Assembly (NCBI GenBank): GCA_018814405.1
Contig: JAHIZO010000004.1
Location: forward strand, 226,135 to 290,134
Source of the DNA: Gammaproteobacteria bacterium
Lineage (GTDB): Bacteria; Pseudomonadota; Gammaproteobacteria; Burkholderiales; Gallionellaceae
Length of the DNA: 64,000 bases
Direction: 5' to 3'
The translations under genes and the position numbers were made by a program. Shown here one piece after another: positions 1 to 8,418 of the stretch. Numbering within the stretch: the first letter of the stretch is position 1; each line of letters begins with the position of its first letter. The notes beneath the pieces were generated by a model. That model was not told the origin of the DNA. It worked only from the letters and a program-made list of their open reading frames with translations, and did not search any database.

Positions 1-420
1 ACGCTCGTCGTACACGCGCAGTAAAGCGGATTCATCCAGTCCCGCCAGCAAGGCCACGCGGCGGCGCAGGCTCTCGGCGAATTCGATCTCGCCGCGCATC
101 GCGGCCTCGGTGATCTCCGCCACCTGCGGCTTGAGGCCCTGCATGTCGGCGATCTCGTCGATGCACTCGATGCTGATCAGCGTCGAATCCATATCCATCA
201 CCAGCAAGCCGAAATCACTCAGGTGTTTGCCCTGTGGGACATAGCCGAAGTCGATCTGGTGTTCAAAGCAATACGCCCCGATGATCTCGTGCGGTTCGGC
301 ACCGCGCAGACGGTAGGCGTGCGGGGTGATCTGCTCGATACGCTCCGCTGCGGCAAGGCTGGCGATGTGTTCGACTTGAACGGAAGGGATAGGATGCAGG
401 GCTTGGAGGATGAGGTTCAT
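1..420 (-). CDS. serB: Phosphoserine phosphatase SerB, 3' part cut by the window edge
   Basis: Only the first 140 codons are in the window; the gene runs off position 1. Reading from the ATG at 420 gives MNLILQALHPIPSVQVEHIA, then a small N-terminal regulatory region, then the HAD-family motif I VMDMDSTLIS near residue 75 followed by IECIDEIADM. The DxDST motif and the ECIDEIA block are the classical signature of SerB, which dephosphorylates O-phosphoserine in the last step of serine synthesis in the cytosol. The later HAD motifs lie outside the window and cannot be checked. The gene is divergent from rlmF across 180 bp. No strong ribosome binding site is visible before the ATG. Confidence 0.9.
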   Translation of the reverse strand, partial: MNLILQALHPIPSVQVEHIASLAAAERIEQITPHAYRLRGAEPHEIIGAYCFEHQIDFGYVPQGKHLSDFGLLVMDMDSTLISIECIDEIADMQGLKPQVAEITEAAMRGEIEFAESLRRRVALLAGLDESALLRVYDER

Positions 421-600
421 GTGCAAGTCAAGTCCGATGGGGACGGGTGGTTGTTCGTGATTCAAAGGGGGCTTATTTTAGTGCATCGGCAGCCGGGGTG
501 ATAAGGGAAGTTAACTTCTGCCATGAATATAGACAGAGGTTGCCGCCCAGTTGTATAGAATGGCACGCCGTCACATTTGTGTTCATTCGCTATTCCTGTC

Positions 601-1569
601 ATGACCCAAGCCGCAACCAAAACCAATCTGCACCCGCGCAATCAGCATCGGGAACGTTACGACTTCGCGCAACTTATCGCGTGCAGCCCCGAGCTGGCCG
701 CCTTCGTGTCAGTGAACAAATATGGCAATGAATCCATCGACTTCGTCGATCCTGCAGCCGTGAAAGCGCTCAACCGCGCACTGCTGAAACAGCATTACCA
801 CATCAAGGAATGGGACGTCCCCGAGCAGTATCTGTGTCCGCCCATTCCCGGCCGTGCCGATTACATCCACTATCTCGCCGATCTGCTGGCCGAGAGCAAT
901 GGCGGTGAGATCCCGCGCGGTGATGCGGTACACGTGCTCGATATCGGCGTGGGCGCGAACTGTATCTATCCGATCATCGGCCATGCCGAATACGGCTGGA
1001 AATTTGTAGGCACCGATGTGGACGAAGTCGCGCTGGCGAACGCCCAGCACATCGTTGATGCCAACAAGTTGAGCAACGCCATCGAACTGCGCCTGCAATC
1101 CTCGACCGCGGACGTCTTCTCCGGCGTCACCTACGCCGATGAATACTTCGCACTCACCCTGAGCAACCCGCCGTTCCATGCCTCGCTCGCCGAAGCCCGC
1201 AAAGGCTCACAACGCAAATGGCAGAACCTCGGCAAGGAGAACAACAAGCACAAGAAGCCGGTACTGAACTTCGGCGGACAAAGTATGGAGTTGTGTTGCG
1301 AAGGCGGGGAAGAAGCTTTCGTTACTCGCATGATCGAAGAAAGCGCCGACGGCGGTGACCACTGCCTGTGGTTCACCACCCTGATCTCAAAATCCGCCAG
1401 CCTGCCGCGGGCCTACGATGCGCTTCAGCATTTTTGTGCGGTGGATAGCCGCACCATAGAGATGTCGCAAGGCCATAAAAAGAGCCGCTTGTTAGCCTGG
1501 ACGTTCATGGATAAGAAACAGCGACAGGAATGGTGGGCATTGCACGGTGCAAAGGGTGCGCAGGGTTGA
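601..1569 (+). CDS. rlmF: 23S rRNA (adenine-1618-N6)-methyltransferase RlmF
   Basis: 322 aa. The N-terminal block LHPRNQHRERYDF, the segment LCPPIPGRADYIHYLADLL, the SAM-binding motif DIGVGANCIYPIIG near residue 115 and the catalytic LSNPPFH (NPPF, an N6-adenine methyltransferase motif) are all characteristic of RlmF/YbiN. This enzyme methylates A1618 of 23S rRNA. I chose the ATG at 601; the reading frame is open upstream to 577 with a non-ATG codon, but the family normally begins a few residues before the LHPRN block. The next gene is on the opposite strand and ends 4 bp after this stop. Confidence 0.93.
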   Translation: MTQAATKTNLHPRNQHRERYDFAQLIACSPELAAFVSVNKYGNESIDFVDPAAVKALNRALLKQHYHIKEWDVPEQYLCPPIPGRADYIHYLADLLAESNGGEIPRGDAVHVLDIGVGANCIYPIIGHAEYGWKFVGTDVDEVALANAQHIVDANKLSNAIELRLQSSTADVFSGVTYADEYFALTLSNPPFHASLAEARKGSQRKWQNLGKENNKHKKPVLNFGGQSMELCCEGGEEAFVTRMIEESADGGDHCLWFTTLISKSASLPRAYDALQHFCAVDSRTIEMSQGHKKSRLLAWTFMDKKQRQEWWALHGAKGAQG

Positions 1570-1573
1570 TCTC

Positions 1574-1828
1574 TTAGCCGAAGCGTATCTTCATCACCAA
1601 TACAGCGCCGGCCAGCACCAGTGTGATGCTGTTGGCGATGATGATGGGCCATGCCTCCAGCAGGATGCCGTATGCCAGCCATGATGCGACGCCAAGCGTG
1701 AACATGGCATACATACCCAACGAGATGTCAGCGGTGTGTCGCGTGTGCCATACCTTCAGCGCTTGCGGTATGAACGCGGTGGTGGTCAGTGTCGCAGCGA
1801 CGCTGCCTATCCAGTCGACAGCGTTCAT
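1574..1828 (-). CDS. SemiSWEET family sugar transporter
   Basis: 84 aa with three predicted membrane helices (about residues 5-25, 38-58, 63-80), the half-size triple-helix bundle of bacterial SemiSWEETs, which work as dimers. The pattern IGSVAATLTTTAFIPQALK with a Pro in helix 1 (the PQ-loop region), then ISLGMYAMFTLGVASWLAYG, fits the MtN3/saliva family. Known members move mono- or disaccharides by facilitated diffusion; the substrate here cannot be read from sequence. It lies convergent with rlmF and 43 bp downstream of the end of mfd on the same strand. Confidence 0.85.
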   Translation of the reverse strand: MNAVDWIGSVAATLTTTAFIPQALKVWHTRHTADISLGMYAMFTLGVASWLAYGILLEAWPIIIANSITLVLAGAVLVMKIRFG

Positions 1829-1871
1829 GAGCGATATTCAGCGTTGTGAGCGCGGGTTGAAGAAATGAGCT

Positions 1872-4800
1872 TCAAGACAATTCCTTAAAGAAATTCACAA
1901 TCGCCAGCACCCGCTGTTTCAACTCCCCATATTTCAACTCGATGCGCAGCTTGTCCTGACCGGCCATCTTGATGTGCCGTTTGCTCTGGATCATGGTGAT
2001 GATCTTCATCGGATCGATGGGCGGTTCGGGGACGAACTGGATCTGGATCGCTTCGCTGGATGCATCCACCTTGCTGATGCCCAGCGGCTTGGCGAGGATG
2101 CGCAGGCGGTGACAGTCGAACAGGGTCTGCGCGGGTTCGGGGAGCAGGCCGAAACGGTCGATGAGTTCTTGCTGCATGTCGTCCAGGTCTTGTTGCGATT
2201 CGCAGTTGGCGAGGCGTTTGTAGATGACCAGGCGTTGATGGATGTCACCGCAGTATTCGTCCGGCAACAGGGCGGGGGTGTGCAGGTTGATCTCGGTGGT
2301 CACGCCGAGCGGGTGCGCCATGTCCGGCTCCTTGCCGGACTTCAGCGATTTGATGGCGGCGTTGAGCATGTCGTTGTACAGCGAAAAGCCGATCTCCTGC
2401 ATCTCGCCGCTTTGCGATTCACCCAGCACTTCGCCCGCGCCGCGAATCTCCAGGTCGTGCATGGCGAGATAGAAACCGCTGCCCAGTTGCTCCATGGCCT
2501 GAATGGCTTCGAGGCGTTTCTTGGCTTGTGCGGTGAGGCCGTCCTTGCTGTCCACCAGCAGGTAGGCATAGGCCTGATGGTGCGAGCGTCCGACGCGGCC
2601 GCGCAACTGGTGTAGCTGCGCGAGGCCGAAGCGGTCGGCGCGGTTCATGATGATGGTGTTGGCGGTGGGCACATCGATGCCGGTCTCGATGATGGTGGAG
2701 CACAGCAGCACATTGAAGCGCTGGTGGGTGAAGTCGCGCATCACCGCTTCCAGCTCGCGCTCGCCCATCTGGCCGTGCGCCATGCGGATGCGCGCCTCGG
2801 GCAGTAGCTCGGTCAACTTCTCCAGCATGTTGGGCATGGTGTCCACTTCGTTGTGCAGGAAGTACACCTGTCCGCCGCGCTTCAGTTCGCGCAGCACGGC
2901 CTCGCGGATCACGCCCGCGCTGTAGTTGCTGACAAAGGTCTTGATGGACAGACGGCGCTGCGGCGCTGTGGCGATCACCGAGAAGTCGCGCAGACCTTCC
3001 AGCGACATGGCCAAGGTTCTTGGGATGGGCGTGGCGGTGAGCGTGAGCACATCGACTTCTGCACGCAATGCCTTCAGACGTTCTTTCTGTTGCACGCCGA
3101 AACGGTGCTCCTCGTCGAGGATGACCAAGCCTAGATTGTGGAACTTCACATCCTTCTGGATCAGCTTGTGCGTGCCGATGACGATGTCCACCTTGCCATC
3201 CGCCAAGTCCTTCAGCGCCTGCGTGGTCTCCTTGGTGGAACGGAAGCGCGACAGCTCGGCGAGCTTGATGGGGAAGTCGGCGAAGCGGTCGGAGAAGTTC
3301 TGGAAGTGCTGCTCGACCAGCAGCGTGGTCGGTGCCAGCACGGCGACCTGCTTGCCTTCCATGGCGGCGATGAAGGCGGCGCGCAGCGCGACCTCGGTCT
3401 TGCCGAAGCCGACGTCGCCGCAGATCAGGCGGTCCATCGGCTTGCCGGATTGCAGGTCGAGGATGACGGCTTCGATGGCGGCGGCCTGGTCGGCGGTCTC
3501 CTCGAAACCGAAGCCGGCGGCAAAGGCCTCGTAGTCGTGATAGTTGAACTTGAATGCATGGCCTTTGCGCAGGGCGCGCTGGGCGTAGATGTTCAGCAGT
3601 TCGGCGGCGGTGTCGCGCACCTGTTGCATGGCGCGGCGCTTGGCCTTGTCCCACGCGCCGCTGCCCAGCTTGTGCAATGGTGCGGTCTCGGGTGCGCCGC
3701 CGCTGTAGCGGCTGATGACATGCAGTTGCGACACCGGCACATACAGCTTGGCCTCGTCCGCATATTCCAGCAGCAGGAACTCGTTCTCGCCTTCGCCCAT
3801 GTCCAGATTGACCAGACCGTGATAGCGCGCGATGCCGTGCTGCTCATGCACCACCGGATCGCCCGGCTTGAGCTCGGACAGGTCGCGCAGCATGCCTTCA
3901 ACATTGCTCTTCTTGGCGGTGCGGGTGATGCGTGCGCGGGCAGGCGTGGCGTACAGCTCGCTCTCGGTGACGATGGCGAATTTGTCTTTTTCGAGGATGA
4001 AGCCGCCACCGACCGTGGCGACACCGAGCATGAACTTTTCATTGCTGGTGAGGAAGCTTGCATAGTCTTCGCAGACCACTGGTTGCAGTCCATATTCTTC
4101 AAGGTAGCCGGACATGATCTCGCGGCGGCCCAGACTGTCGGCCAGCAACAGCACGCGCCCCTCGTAGTCGCGCAGGAAGTCGGCGAACTTCTGGGTGGGG
4201 ATTTCGGCGCGGCGGTCCACCGCGATGGCCGGGATGGCGGCAGTGGGGCAGGGCGTGGCATTCGCACCGCTGTCATTGGTGGCGATGTCCATTCGCGCAA
4301 AATCTTTTGCTTTCACGAAGAACTGCTCTGCATTCAGGAACAGTTCTTTGGTTTCCAGCAAGGGATGCTGCGGGTCGCCGCGCAGCAAGTTGTAGCGCGA
4401 GGCGGCATCCTGCGCGAACTGCTGGATAGCGGCATCGACATCGTGGTGCATGCACAGTGTGGCGTTGGTCGGCAGGTAGTCGAACAGGGTCGCGGTCTGC
4501 TCGAAGAATAGCGGCAGGTAATACTCGATACCAGCCGGGGCGATGCCTTTGCTCACGTCCTTGTAGATGCGCGACTTGGACGGGTCGCCTTCGAAGTGCT
4601 CGCGGAAGTTCTGGCGGAAGGTGGCCTGACCTTTGTCATCCATCGGGAATTCGCGAGCCGGCAGCAGACGGATCTCCGGCACCGGGTACAAAGTACGCTG
4701 GGTATCCACGTCGAAGGTGGCGATGGTCTCGATCTCATCGTCGAATAGGTCGATACGGAACGGCAGCGCACTGCCCATGGGGAACAGGTCGATCAATCCG

Positions 4801-5276
4801 CCGCGCACGCAGTATTCACCCGGCGTCAGCACCTGCTGCACATGGGTGTAACCGGCTAGTGTCATTTGCTGACGGAATCCGTCCAGATCGAGCGCTTCGC
4901 CCTTTTTTAGGAAGAAAGTGTAAGCCGCCATGTAACTCACCGGCGGCAGCGGGTACAGCGCGGTGGTGATGGGCACGATGACCACATCGCAGGCGTTGGT
5001 GCGGATGTGGTGCAAGGTCGCCAGACGTTCAGAGATCAGATCTTGGTGCGGCGAGAAGTGGTCGTAGGGCAGGGTCTCCCAGTCCGGCAGTAGGTGCACT
5101 TTCAGGCTCGGATCGAAGAACGGCATCTCCTCCACCAGTCGTTGTGCTTCCAGCGCGTTGGCGGCGATCACCACTAACGGTGACTTCTGCGGCGCGAGCT
5201 GGGCCAGCGCCAGTGCATCGGACGAGCCGGTTAGGTGGGTGTAACGGGGAGATGGGTGCTTCGAATCGAACAACAT
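1872..5276 (-). CDS. mfd: Transcription-repair coupling factor Mfd
   Basis: About 1,134 aa, the usual Mfd length. It shows the UvrB-like N-terminal module, a CarD/RNA-polymerase-interaction domain (GDPVVHEQHGIARYHGL), then the RecG-like translocase with Walker A GDVGFGKTEVALRA, the DEEH box (ILDEEHRFG) and motif VI region LRGRVGRSHHQAY, followed by the C-terminal TRCF domain. Mfd removes stalled RNA polymerase and recruits UvrA. The frame is open up to a GTG at 5315, but a TATAAT-like -10 (5304-5309, minus strand) overlaps those extra codons. I therefore prefer the ATG at 5276. It is divergent from ispD with about 70 bp between starts. Confidence 0.96.
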   Translation of the reverse strand: MLFDSKHPSPRYTHLTGSSDALALAQLAPQKSPLVVIAANALEAQRLVEEMPFFDPSLKVHLLPDWETLPYDHFSPHQDLISERLATLHHIRTNACDVVIVPITTALYPLPPVSYMAAYTFFLKKGEALDLDGFRQQMTLAGYTHVQQVLTPGEYCVRGGLIDLFPMGSALPFRIDLFDDEIETIATFDVDTQRTLYPVPEIRLLPAREFPMDDKGQATFRQNFREHFEGDPSKSRIYKDVSKGIAPAGIEYYLPLFFEQTATLFDYLPTNATLCMHHDVDAAIQQFAQDAASRYNLLRGDPQHPLLETKELFLNAEQFFVKAKDFARMDIATNDSGANATPCPTAAIPAIAVDRRAEIPTQKFADFLRDYEGRVLLLADSLGRREIMSGYLEEYGLQPVVCEDYASFLTSNEKFMLGVATVGGGFILEKDKFAIVTESELYATPARARITRTAKKSNVEGMLRDLSELKPGDPVVHEQHGIARYHGLVNLDMGEGENEFLLLEYADEAKLYVPVSQLHVISRYSGGAPETAPLHKLGSGAWDKAKRRAMQQVRDTAAELLNIYAQRALRKGHAFKFNYHDYEAFAAGFGFEETADQAAAIEAVILDLQSGKPMDRLICGDVGFGKTEVALRAAFIAAMEGKQVAVLAPTTLLVEQHFQNFSDRFADFPIKLAELSRFRSTKETTQALKDLADGKVDIVIGTHKLIQKDVKFHNLGLVILDEEHRFGVQQKERLKALRAEVDVLTLTATPIPRTLAMSLEGLRDFSVIATAPQRRLSIKTFVSNYSAGVIREAVLRELKRGGQVYFLHNEVDTMPNMLEKLTELLPEARIRMAHGQMGERELEAVMRDFTHQRFNVLLCSTIIETGIDVPTANTIIMNRADRFGLAQLHQLRGRVGRSHHQAYAYLLVDSKDGLTAQAKKRLEAIQAMEQLGSGFYLAMHDLEIRGAGEVLGESQSGEMQEIGFSLYNDMLNAAIKSLKSGKEPDMAHPLGVTTEINLHTPALLPDEYCGDIHQRLVIYKRLANCESQQDLDDMQQELIDRFGLLPEPAQTLFDCHRLRILAKPLGISKVDASSEAIQIQFVPEPPIDPMKIITMIQSKRHIKMAGQDKLRIELKYGELKQRVLAIVNFFKELS

Positions 5277-5303
5277 TGGAACAGCCTGCGACAAAGGGTG
5301 CGC

Positions 5304-5309
5304 ATTATA
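5304..5309 (-). promoter_or_regulatory. Probable -10 box for mfd
   Basis: A perfect TATAAT on the minus strand, 28 bp upstream of the preferred mfd ATG. A start about 7 bp downstream would give a leader of roughly 20 nt. No good -35 hexamer is seen at 17 bp, so this is a partial match only. It argues against the upstream GTG start of mfd. Confidence 0.4.
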
Positions 5310-5346
5310 AGCCACGTGGCGGTCACGCCTGTTTTACAATTCGTCC

Positions 5347-6027
5347 ATGTCTGAATTTCACGCTCTAGTTCCCGCCGCCGGCTTCGGTGCCCGTATGGGC
5401 CACGAACTGCCAAAGCAATATCTCGACCTGGCTGGTCGCCCCATGATCTGGCACGCGCTCACGACTTTGTGTTCCAGTCCGCAGATCAAAACGGTGTTCG
5501 TGGTGCTGGCCCCCGATGATGAATATTTCGCCCGTTACGACTGGTCGCATTGCGCAGGAAAACTGGAGCCGCTGTATTGCGGTGGTGCGACGCGTGCCGA
5601 GAGCGTCTCCAATGGCTTCCTCGCATCCGAGTTGGAGCCGGATGATTGGGTGCTGGTGCATGATGCGGCGCGCCCCTGTTTGAGCACGCATCTGCTGACA
5701 CGCATGATCGCGGAACTGCGTGACGATGCGGTGGGGGGCATCCTCGCTGTGCCGGTGGCGGATACACTCAAGCGTAGTGATGCGCAGCAGCGTATCGCCC
5801 ATACTGAACCGCGCGAAGGCCTGTGGCAGGCACAGACACCACAGATGTTCCGCGCCGGACTGCTGGCCGAAGCCTTGGCACGTTGCGCGACTGTGACTGA
5901 CGAGGCCTCGGCTATCGAGGCGATGGGGTTTCAGCCGAAACTGGTGGCGAGTGACAGCAGCAACTTCAAGGTGACCTATCCGCAGGACATCGAACTGGCG
6001 GAACTGCTGCTACAAAAAAGGAAATAA
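5347..6027 (+). CDS. ispD: 2-C-methyl-D-erythritol 4-phosphate cytidylyltransferase IspD
   Basis: 226 aa. The nucleotide-binding start [19 protein letters not shown], the motif [12 protein letters not shown] and the segment [11 protein letters not shown] are standard IspD features. The enzyme adds CMP to methylerythritol phosphate in the non-mevalonate isoprenoid pathway. The ATG at 5347 directly follows a TACAAT-like sequence (5335-5340), so the transcript may have almost no leader; I see no clear ribosome binding site. ispF starts 2 bp after the stop, so the two genes are co-transcribed. Confidence 0.95.
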   Translation: MSEFHALVPAAGFGARMGHELPKQYLDLAGRPMIWHALTTLCSSPQIKTVFVVLAPDDEYFARYDWSHCAGKLEPLYCGGATRAESVSNGFLASELEPDDWVLVHDAARPCLSTHLLTRMIAELRDDAVGGILAVPVADTLKRSDAQQRIAHTEPREGLWQAQTPQMFRAGLLAEALARCATVTDEASAIEAMGFQPKLVASDSSNFKVTYPQDIELAELLLQKRK

Positions 6028-6029
6028 TT

Positions 6030-6503
6030 ATGCGTATTGGACAAGGATTCGACGTCCATCAACTGGTCGCGGACCGCAAGCTCATCATCGGCGGGGTGGA
6101 CATTCCTTATGAGAAGGGGCTGCTCGGACATTCGGATGCAGATGTGTTGCTGCATGCCATCTGTGATGCGCTGCTGGGCGCGGCGGCGCTGGGTGACATC
6201 GGCAGGCACTTTTCTGATGCCGACGCCAAGTTCAAGAACATCGACAGTCGCATCCTGCTGCGCGAGACGCTGCATCTGGTACGTGAAGCAGGTTACCGCG
6301 TGGCTAATGTGGATGCCACCATCATCGCGCAAGCGCCCAAGATGGCGCCGCATATTCATACTATGGTCGAAAACATCGCTGCCGATCTGCGCTTGGAAAA
6401 GAGCGCCGTCAATGTGAAGGCCACCACCACCGAAAAGCTGGGTTACACCGGACGTGGCGAAGGTATCGCGGCACAAGCCGTCGTATTGTTGCTCGCCGAA
6501 TGA
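6030..6503 (+). CDS. ispF: 2-C-methyl-D-erythritol 2,4-cyclodiphosphate synthase IspF
   Basis: 157 aa, the normal length for this trimeric zinc enzyme. It begins [13 protein letters not shown] (Asp and His metal ligands), then [19 protein letters not shown] (third ligand His) and ends [20 protein letters not shown], the family signature. It converts CDP-ME 2-phosphate to the cyclic diphosphate, downstream of IspD in the same pathway. It starts 2 bp after ispD and its stop overlaps the tsaB start by 4 bp (ATGA), so isoprenoid synthesis and tRNA modification genes share one transcript here. Confidence 0.96.
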   Translation: MRIGQGFDVHQLVADRKLIIGGVDIPYEKGLLGHSDADVLLHAICDALLGAAALGDIGRHFSDADAKFKNIDSRILLRETLHLVREAGYRVANVDATIIAQAPKMAPHIHTMVENIAADLRLEKSAVNVKATTTEKLGYTGRGEGIAAQAVVLLLAE

Positions 6504-7213
6504 AGCTGCTCGCAATAGAAACTTCCACCGAATATTGCTCCGTTGCCCTGTGGCAGGACGGTGTGGTCAGTGCGCGCAGTGAGAGGGTGGGGCAGAAACA
6601 TTCCGAAGTGCTGATGGCGATGGTGGATGCTGTGCTGAAAGACGCGGGATGCAAGATCAAGGAAGTGGATGGCATCGCTTTCGGTAAAGGGCCAGGTTCG
6701 TTCACCGGTGTGCGCATCGCCTGCGGCGTGGCTCAAGGTTTGGCGTTCGGTGTCGATGTGAATGTGGTGGGCGTGTGCACCTTGCAGGCGCTGGCCGAGG
6801 CAGCTGGCAAGGATAAAGTCATCGCCGCGCTGGATGCGCGCATGGGCGAGCTGTATCTGGCGGCGTATCAGAAGCAGGGCGATGTCTGGCAGACAGTCGT
6901 GGCGCCGTGCCTGTGCAAGGCCGAAGAGGCACCGATCATCGATGGGGAAGGCTGGTTCGGTTGCGGGAGCGGTTTTGCGGTGAGCGAAATGTTGCAGCAG
7001 CGCTATGCCGCGCACATGGATGGTGTGGATGCGCAAGCCGTACCGCTGGCAGAGGCGGTAGTAAAACTGGCAGCCGTTGAATTTAAAAAGGGGAACGCGG
7101 TGGATGCCGCGCTGGCTTTGCCGCTCTATTTGCGTGACAAGGTCGCATTGACCACACGCGAACGGGAGGACGAGCGTTCCACTTCGACAAGCTCAGTGCG
7201 AACGGTTGTTTGA
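6500..7213 (+). CDS. tsaB: tRNA t6A biosynthesis protein TsaB, with a REP-derived tail
   Basis: 237 aa. [18 protein letters not shown] opens the ASKHA fold, [13 protein letters not shown] and [19 protein letters not shown] are the TsaB signatures. TsaB is the scaffold that partners TsaD in making threonylcarbamoyladenosine at position 37 of tRNAs. The last roughly 18 residues (RERED then a Ser/Thr-rich stretch ending VRTVV) do not look like family sequence. They are encoded by a REP-like repeat at 7183-7205, which evidently replaced the original end of the gene. The ispF stop overlaps its start by 4 bp and rimI follows immediately. Confidence 0.94.
   Translation: MKLLAIETSTEYCSVALWQDGVVSARSERVGQKHSEVLMAMVDAVLKDAGCKIKEVDGIAFGKGPGSFTGVRIACGVAQGLAFGVDVNVVGVCTLQALAEAAGKDKVIAALDARMGELYLAAYQKQGDVWQTVVAPCLCKAEEAPIIDGEGWFGCGSGFAVSEMLQQRYAAHMDGVDAQAVPLAEAVVKLAAVEFKKGNAVDAALALPLYLRDKVALTTREREDERSTSTSSVRTVV
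7183..7205 (+). repeat. REP-like repeat inside the 3' end of tsaB
   Basis: The sequence from TTCGACAAG through CTCAGTGCGAACGG is one copy of a REP-type repeat. Read on the minus strand it is CCGTTCG then CACTGAG then TCGAAG, the same ordered blocks found in the two repeats around the GIY-YIG gene at 29.8-30.2 kb. Here it lies inside the coding region and supplies the last codons of tsaB. Confidence 0.6.
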
Positions 7214-7215
7214 AA

Positions 7216-7656
7216 ATGATCCTGCGCGATATGACAGAGGCTGATCTGGATGCTGTGTTGGCCATCGAGCGTGCAGTGCATGAGCATCCTTGGACGCCGG
7301 GTAATTTCAGCGACGCATTGCGCAGCAAATATCAGTGCAAGGTATATGAATCAGAAACACAGGAAGTGATCGGTTACGCGGTGATGATGCTGGCGGTAGA
7401 TGAAGCAGAGTTGCTGGATATCGCCATCGCTTCTTTGCAACAACGCAAAGGGCAGGGCAAGAGGTTGTTGAATGAGATGCTGGCACTGGCCAGAAAAAAA
7501 GAGATGCGACGCATGGTGTTGGAAGTGCGCGCGTCGAACCGGTCCGCTATCGCCCTGTACCGCAGTGCGGGCTTTAGTGACATCGGACTACGCCGCGATT
7601 ACTATCAAAAGAATGGTGGTCGTGAAGATGCGATATTGATGGGGAGAGGGTTGTGA
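7216..7656 (+). CDS. rimI: Ribosomal protein S18 alanine N-acetyltransferase RimI
   Basis: 146 aa GNAT-fold protein. It begins [19 protein letters not shown] and has the acetyl-CoA-binding stretch [18 protein letters not shown], then [20 protein letters not shown], the RimI pattern with an Asn-Ala-like block before the catalytic Tyr region. RimI acetylates the N terminus of ribosomal protein S18. An alternative TTG start at 7210 overlaps the tsaB stop; the ATG at 7216 is 2 bp after it. The stop overlaps the GTG of the next gene by 4 bp. tsaB-rimI pairing is common in proteobacteria and supports both calls. Confidence 0.92.
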   Translation: MILRDMTEADLDAVLAIERAVHEHPWTPGNFSDALRSKYQCKVYESETQEVIGYAVMMLAVDEAELLDIAIASLQQRKGQGKRLLNEMLALARKKEMRRMVLEVRASNRSAIALYRSAGFSDIGLRRDYYQKNGGREDAILMGRGL

Positions 7657-8411
7657 ACGTTCGGGATGAGCAGGTACTGCGTGAGCTGAACCTGTATCCG
7701 CTTTGGGTACGGCGCGGTGTGCCCGCGCAGGAAGAGCTCGTCCCCGCTCCCGTCGCGTCCCAAGCACCTGCAGTGCGCCCGGAAGTGCAAGCCGCAGCGC
7801 CTGTCGCAAAAGCCCCCTTGCTTGCAGATGTCCCCGAGGTCGCATCGATCCCGGGAGTCGCATCGCTGGACTGGCCGGCCCTGAAAGAAAAAGTGCGCGC
7901 TTGTGAGGCCTGCAAGCTGCGCGCCGGTTGTACACAAACGGTTTTCGGCGTCGGCGACGAGCAGGCCGACTGGCTGTTTGTCGGCGAAGGGCCGGGCACA
8001 GAAGAAGACGCACAGGGCGAGCCGTTCGTGGGGCAGGCGGGCAAGCTGCTCGACAATATGCTGTTCTCCATCGGACTTAAGCGCGGTGACAACGTGTACA
8101 TCGCCAACGTCGTCAAATGCCAGCCGCCGAACGACCGCAATCCCGCAGCGGACGAGATCGCCACCTGCATGCCTTACCTGCAACAGCAGATCGCATTGAT
8201 CAAGCCCAAGCTCATCATCGCGCTGGGCAAGACGGCGGCCACTGCACTGCTGGGGCGCGATGCCCCGCTGGGTTCACTGCGTGGCACGCCCCATGATTAT
8301 CACGGCACACCATTGCTGATCACCTATCACCCTGCCTACCTGTTACGCAGTCCCGGAGAAAAGTCCAAGGCCTGGCAGGATCTGAAATCCGCAGTTTCAC
8401 TGATGCATTAA
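7653..8411 (+). CDS. Family 4 (iron-sulfur) uracil-DNA glycosylase
   Basis: 252 aa. After an Ala/Pro/Val-rich linker (residues about 27-70) the catalytic domain begins with Cys84 and Cys87 ([10 protein letters not shown]), then [20 protein letters not shown], the type-4 UDG motif. Two more cysteines ([12 protein letters not shown] and EIATC) complete the likely [4Fe-4S] site, and [12 protein letters not shown] is the second active-site motif. It removes uracil from DNA in base-excision repair. It starts with GTG overlapping the rimI stop by 4 bp. The large GGDEF-EAL gene begins 7 bp after its stop, so that signalling gene may be read through from this housekeeping operon. Confidence 0.9.
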   Translation: MNVRDEQVLRELNLYPLWVRRGVPAQEELVPAPVASQAPAVRPEVQAAAPVAKAPLLADVPEVASIPGVASLDWPALKEKVRACEACKLRAGCTQTVFGVGDEQADWLFVGEGPGTEEDAQGEPFVGQAGKLLDNMLFSIGLKRGDNVYIANVVKCQPPNDRNPAADEIATCMPYLQQQIALIKPKLIIALGKTAATALLGRDAPLGSLRGTPHDYHGTPLLITYHPAYLLRSPGEKSKAWQDLKSAVSLMH

Positions 8412-8418
8412 GCGCCAT

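Noticed and set aside
3138..4511. Long open frame on the plus strand opposite mfd
   Set aside because: It lies wholly inside mfd on the other strand, has no recognised domain and arises from the GC-rich codon pattern of mfd.
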